Origin: Verrucomicrobiota bacterium
GTDB taxonomy: Bacteria > Verrucomicrobiota > Verrucomicrobiia > Limisphaerales > AV2
Assembly (NCBI GenBank): GCA_003219345.1
Contig: QHOP01000604.1
Location: 1-8,089, forward strand
DNA: 8,089 nucleotides
Reading direction: 5' to 3'
The notes under the pieces are model-generated. The model was given only the letters and a program-made list of their open reading frames with translations, was not told the origin of the DNA and made no database searches. Shown piece by piece: positions 6,382-8,089 of the stretch. The number at the start of each line of letters is the position of its first letter. Position 1 is the first letter of the stretch. The position numbers and the translations under genes are program-made.

Positions 6382-6761
6382 TCGGCATGAGCGGCGCGAT
6401 CCTGCAGGGTGTCCCGGCCACTACGCTCGACACCGATATCTGGATCGATCTGCCTTCGCGTCAGTATATGCGGGTGCTCAACTTGTGCCGGCGGATGGGG
6501 GCGCAGCTCCGCGCAAACACTCTGGTTGACCTGAGCGACGGCTCGACAGTCAACTTCCTCTACGAAGTGCATGGCGTTCGCGGCTTTCGTTATGAGTATC
6601 AGCGCGCCAAAAAAGTCAAATGGCTGAATACCGAGGTGGCTGTGTTGCCGTTGCCGCGCATCTACGCGAGCAAGAAATTTGTCGGCCGCCCAAAGGACCT
6701 CGCGCACCTGCCTCTGCTGGAGCAAACCATGAAATTGCAAGGCCGCTTGAGAGGCCGATAA
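6303..6761 (+). CDS. Nucleotidyltransferase-fold protein (DUF6036/MNT-like)
   Basis: A 152-residue protein. The VGMSGAILQGVPATTLDTDIWIDL block (split here as residues 27-40 and 41-50) matches the polymerase beta-type nucleotidyltransferase pattern: a Gly/Ser turn (G28, S30) and a D-x-D pair (D43, D45) that would bind metal and NTP. A usual third acidic residue may be replaced by Asn84 in STVNFLYEV. The C-terminal part KKFVGRPKDLAHLPLLEQTM is typical of this family. Such proteins can act as nucleotidyl-transferring toxins or antitoxins, but this one's target is unknown. GTG 6303 is the chosen start because the first in-frame ATG (6387) would cut into the NTase fold; it overlaps the upstream small gene by 79 bases. 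Family assignment is good, the toxin-antitoxin role is inferred. Confidence 0.85.
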   Translation: MAAARELSPLARLIHALRQEKIRFQIVGMSGAILQGVPATTLDTDIWIDLPSRQYMRVLNLCRRMGAQLRANTLVDLSDGSTVNFLYEVHGVRGFRYEYQRAKKVKWLNTEVAVLPLPRIYASKKFVGRPKDLAHLPLLEQTMKLQGRLRGR

Positions 6762-6813
6762 AAGCACCTTTGATTGAGCGATTGGCGAGCCAGTCGGAGC
6801 ACAGGAATCTGCC

Positions 6814-6894
6814 TCAGTCGAGTTGTGTAAATGTGTCGTCCTCGCGAACGATTTTCGACAAGTCAGCACCGGGGAAGATTTGACTCAGTCGCGA
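6814..6894 (-). other. Short minus-strand open tail, possible gene remnant
   Basis: A 26-codon frame closing with TGA at 6814 reads KKNSRLSQIFPGADLSKIVR and ends EDDTFTQLD. It looks protein-like and has no start. Its DNA at 6850-6873 matches 7489-7512, inside the GloVer remnant, at 21 of 24 bases. It may be leftover coding sequence, or chance. The rest of 6762-6959 shows nothing else. Confidence 0.2.
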
Positions 6895-6959
6895 ATTCTT
6901 CTTTCACGCCAGTAGATTCCGCGTTGCCTTCGTGCGGAATGACGGCTAAGTTCAGCGCG

Positions 6960-7190
6960 ATGATCGCCGATGAGATCAAAGAGTTGATGCATGCCGAGCC
7001 GTTTCGGCCGGTTCGCATTGTGCTTGGCAACCAGCAGTCTTTGGTAGTGGCCCATACCGATTATCTGATGCTGAGTCCTGACCGGCAAACGGTTGTTCTG
7101 TATGACGAACAAGGGCATTTTAAAATAATCAATACGCAACAGATCAGGTTGGTGGAACCGGTGAAACCTACTTCACCGCAAAGCGGTTAA
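6960..7190 (+). CDS. Small conserved-type protein of unknown function
   Basis: A 76-residue protein starting MIADEIKELMHAEPFRPVRI, then a beta-rich middle (VVAHTDYLMLSPDRQTVVLY) and FKIINTQQIRLVEP. Its shape, a short helix followed by four or five beta strands, matches small hypothetical proteins I associate with Verrucomicrobiota and Planctomycetota, whose role is unknown. No signal peptide, membrane segment or catalytic motif is visible. ATG 6960 is preferred because similar proteins begin just before the EIKELM helix. ATG 6939 (seven residues longer) and ATG 6831 (43 longer, with unconvincing Arg/Ser-rich sequence) are alternatives. No clear ribosome site helps. It stands apart from the nucleotidyltransferase gene by about 200 bases. 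Confidence 0.68.
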   Translation: MIADEIKELMHAEPFRPVRIVLGNQQSLVVAHTDYLMLSPDRQTVVLYDEQGHFKIINTQQIRLVEPVKPTSPQSG

Positions 7191-7279
7191 TAGGGTGCTT
7201 GAGGGGCCGCCGCTGAAGGGCCAGGGCGGACTGTAGGAGAGTAAACGAGTTAAATAGGAGCAGCATGATTGGGTTCACC

Positions 7280-7642
7280 TTACGGCAGCAGCGCGATCCG
7301 ATAGAACCGCTGCCGGTCGGAGTCAACGGGATCGCATGCAGTCGCGGTGGTATTCGTCGCGGTGATGGGACTGCCGGAATCTGTCCAGTTGGGTTGCGTC
7401 AAGTTGGTTGTGAACTGCAACTGATACGAGCGGCTGCGCAGCGCAAGCCAGCTCAGCGTGAACGTGCTGCCGGATTGGGTGGTCGAGTGATTTTCGGCGA
7501 GTCGGCACCGGGAACCGTGAGGCGGAAAATGGTGCCGCTATTGCCAGGGCCTCCCGACTCGGTGGTACCGTAGAAATTACCGTTGGTCGCCTGCATCAGC
7601 GAGCTTGGAAGCTCGCCGTTGGCGCCATTAAATGAGTGCAGC
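7280..7642 (-). pseudogene. 3' remnant of a GloVer-type tandem repeat exported protein
   Basis: No intact frame, but two frames join into a recognisable protein end. First comes LHSFNGANGELPSSLMQATN then GNFYGTTESGGPGNSGTIFR, one GloVer-type repeat (the pattern F-Y-G-T-T with Gly-rich flanks). After a frame change near 7505-7520 it continues STTQSGSTFTLSWLALRSRS, then YQLQFTTNLTQPNWTDSGS and QRFYRIALLP before TAA at 7280-7282. That tail is the immunoglobulin-like C-terminal domain usual in such proteins. Intact relatives have many repeats and a signal peptide, all missing here. A gcgagctt/aagctcgc hairpin (7599-7616) lies inside the repeat coding sequence. Its upstream end abuts the sigma factor fragment directly. 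Confidence 0.72.
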
Positions 7643-7829
7643 GTCCGACCAGCCGCAGCCAGGCTTCATGCACGAGCGCAGTAGGCTTAAGCGTCTGCCC
7701 TGGGGCTTCGTTGGCGAGTTTGTGTGCGGCCAGTCTGCGCAGTTCATCATAGATAATCGGCAGCAGTTCCTCAGCGGCCTTGGGTTCCCCCTGCTGAACG
7801 CGGTCCAGAATACGTACGCGCCGGCAATG
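7643..7829 (-). pseudogene. N-terminal fragment of an ECF-type (sigma70_ECF-like) RNA polymerase sigma factor
   Basis: In the frame open from 7829 (an in-frame TAA lies at 7830-7832) the minus strand reads RVRILDRVQQGEPKAAEELL, then PIIYDELRRLAAHKLANEAP and GQTLKPTALVHEAWLRLVG. This is the region 1/2 start of the ECF-like sigma factors common in Verrucomicrobiota and Planctomycetota, with the hallmark YDELRRLA and ALVHEAWLRL. No start codon is found: the first codon of a normal N-terminus is absent. Everything after LRLVG, including the promoter-binding regions 2.4 and 4, is missing. At about 7640 the sequence changes to GloVer-protein coding sequence in another frame. A non-functional relic. 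Confidence 0.75.
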
Positions 7830-7873
7830 TTAACCAGCCTCCGCAGATTGTGTAAAGCTCGAAGTGAAGCACC

Positions 7874-7949
7874 GGGCTGTGGCGCATCTGGACACAGCCC
7901 CCAAACTGGCGGCCCGGAAGCCGCCAGAACTTGCACGCTGGAAGCGTGC
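7874..7949. repeat. Cluster of three consecutive hairpins, dispersed-repeat type
   Basis: Three perfect stems follow each other: GGGCTGTG/CACAGCCC (7874-7881 with 7893-7900), CTGGCGGC/GCCGCCAG (7906-7913 with 7920-7927) and GCACGC/GCGTGC (7933-7938 with 7944-7949). The last two share a GGAA loop core. The cluster ends in GCGCTACGG, close to the end of the repeat at 588-648. The remaining sequence of 7830-8089 shows no gene. Confidence 0.65.
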
Positions 7950-8089
7950 GCTACGGAGCGTATCGCTCGCCGTTAAAACGCCTGACCGAATGTTTCACTC
8001 GTTGTCGAAAACCGCCGCTCGGCGCAGGCGCAACAGCAGGTTGCGAACACAAGAACCCATTCAGCGGGCACTAACGTTTGCGGCTACGG

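Noticed and set aside
6180..6869. Minus-strand open frame (229 codons) opposite the nucleotidyltransferase pair
   Set aside because: Antisense shadow of the plus-strand genes, which show real family motifs; this frame shows none.
7628..7936. 102-codon minus-strand frame starting MQVLAASGPP
   Set aside because: It is the wrong frame of the ECF sigma factor fragment; the true motifs (YDELRRLA, ALVHEAWLRL) are read in the neighbouring frame.

Overview
The window looks like a piece of a Verrucomicrobiota chromosome, perhaps of the Pedosphaera/Limisphaerales kind; that placement is an inference from gene content. Pointers are GC-rich DNA, a large exported lectin/PA14/LamG surface protein, a GloVer-type repeat remnant ending in a sequence like FYRIALLP, an ECF-type sigma factor fragment with the ALVHEAW motif, start codons without clear Shine-Dalgarno sequences, and palindromic repeats sitting in frame inside a coding gene.

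Layout. 1-1306 (+): C-terminal two thirds of a YyaL/DUF255 (spermatogenesis-associated protein 20-like) thioredoxin-domain protein, interrupted in frame by two different palindromic repeats. 1423-1869 (-): an Rrf2-family regulator. 1936-4958 (-): one large exported L-type lectin/Ig-like/PA14/LamG gene, now split by a frameshift at about 3140 and carrying a 199-bp perfect direct repeat (2198-2396 and 2942-3140). 4959-5295: no recognisable gene. 5296-5945 (-): an RluA-family pseudouridine synthase split by a frameshift near 5590. 6193-6761 (+): a 62-residue protein overlapping a nucleotidyltransferase-fold protein, a compact pair that resembles a toxin-antitoxin module. 6960-7190 (+): a small conserved-looking protein of unknown function. 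7280-7829 (-): a relic in which the start of an ECF sigma factor gene runs straight into the 3' end of a GloVer-repeat protein. 7830-8089: only a row of hairpins.

The genes do not form one pathway. What unites the window is sequence instability: palindromic repeats inside genes, a perfect long direct repeat, and two frameshifts that each lie on a short direct repeat (14-bp and 8-bp periods) and are each repaired on paper by removing one repeat period. Whether the frameshifts are biological decay or assembly errors cannot be settled from the sequence alone. I found no CRISPR array, tRNA, rRNA, transposase or phage gene, and no clearly new multi-gene system. The best candidates for follow-up are the in-frame repeat insertions and the nucleotidyltransferase pair.
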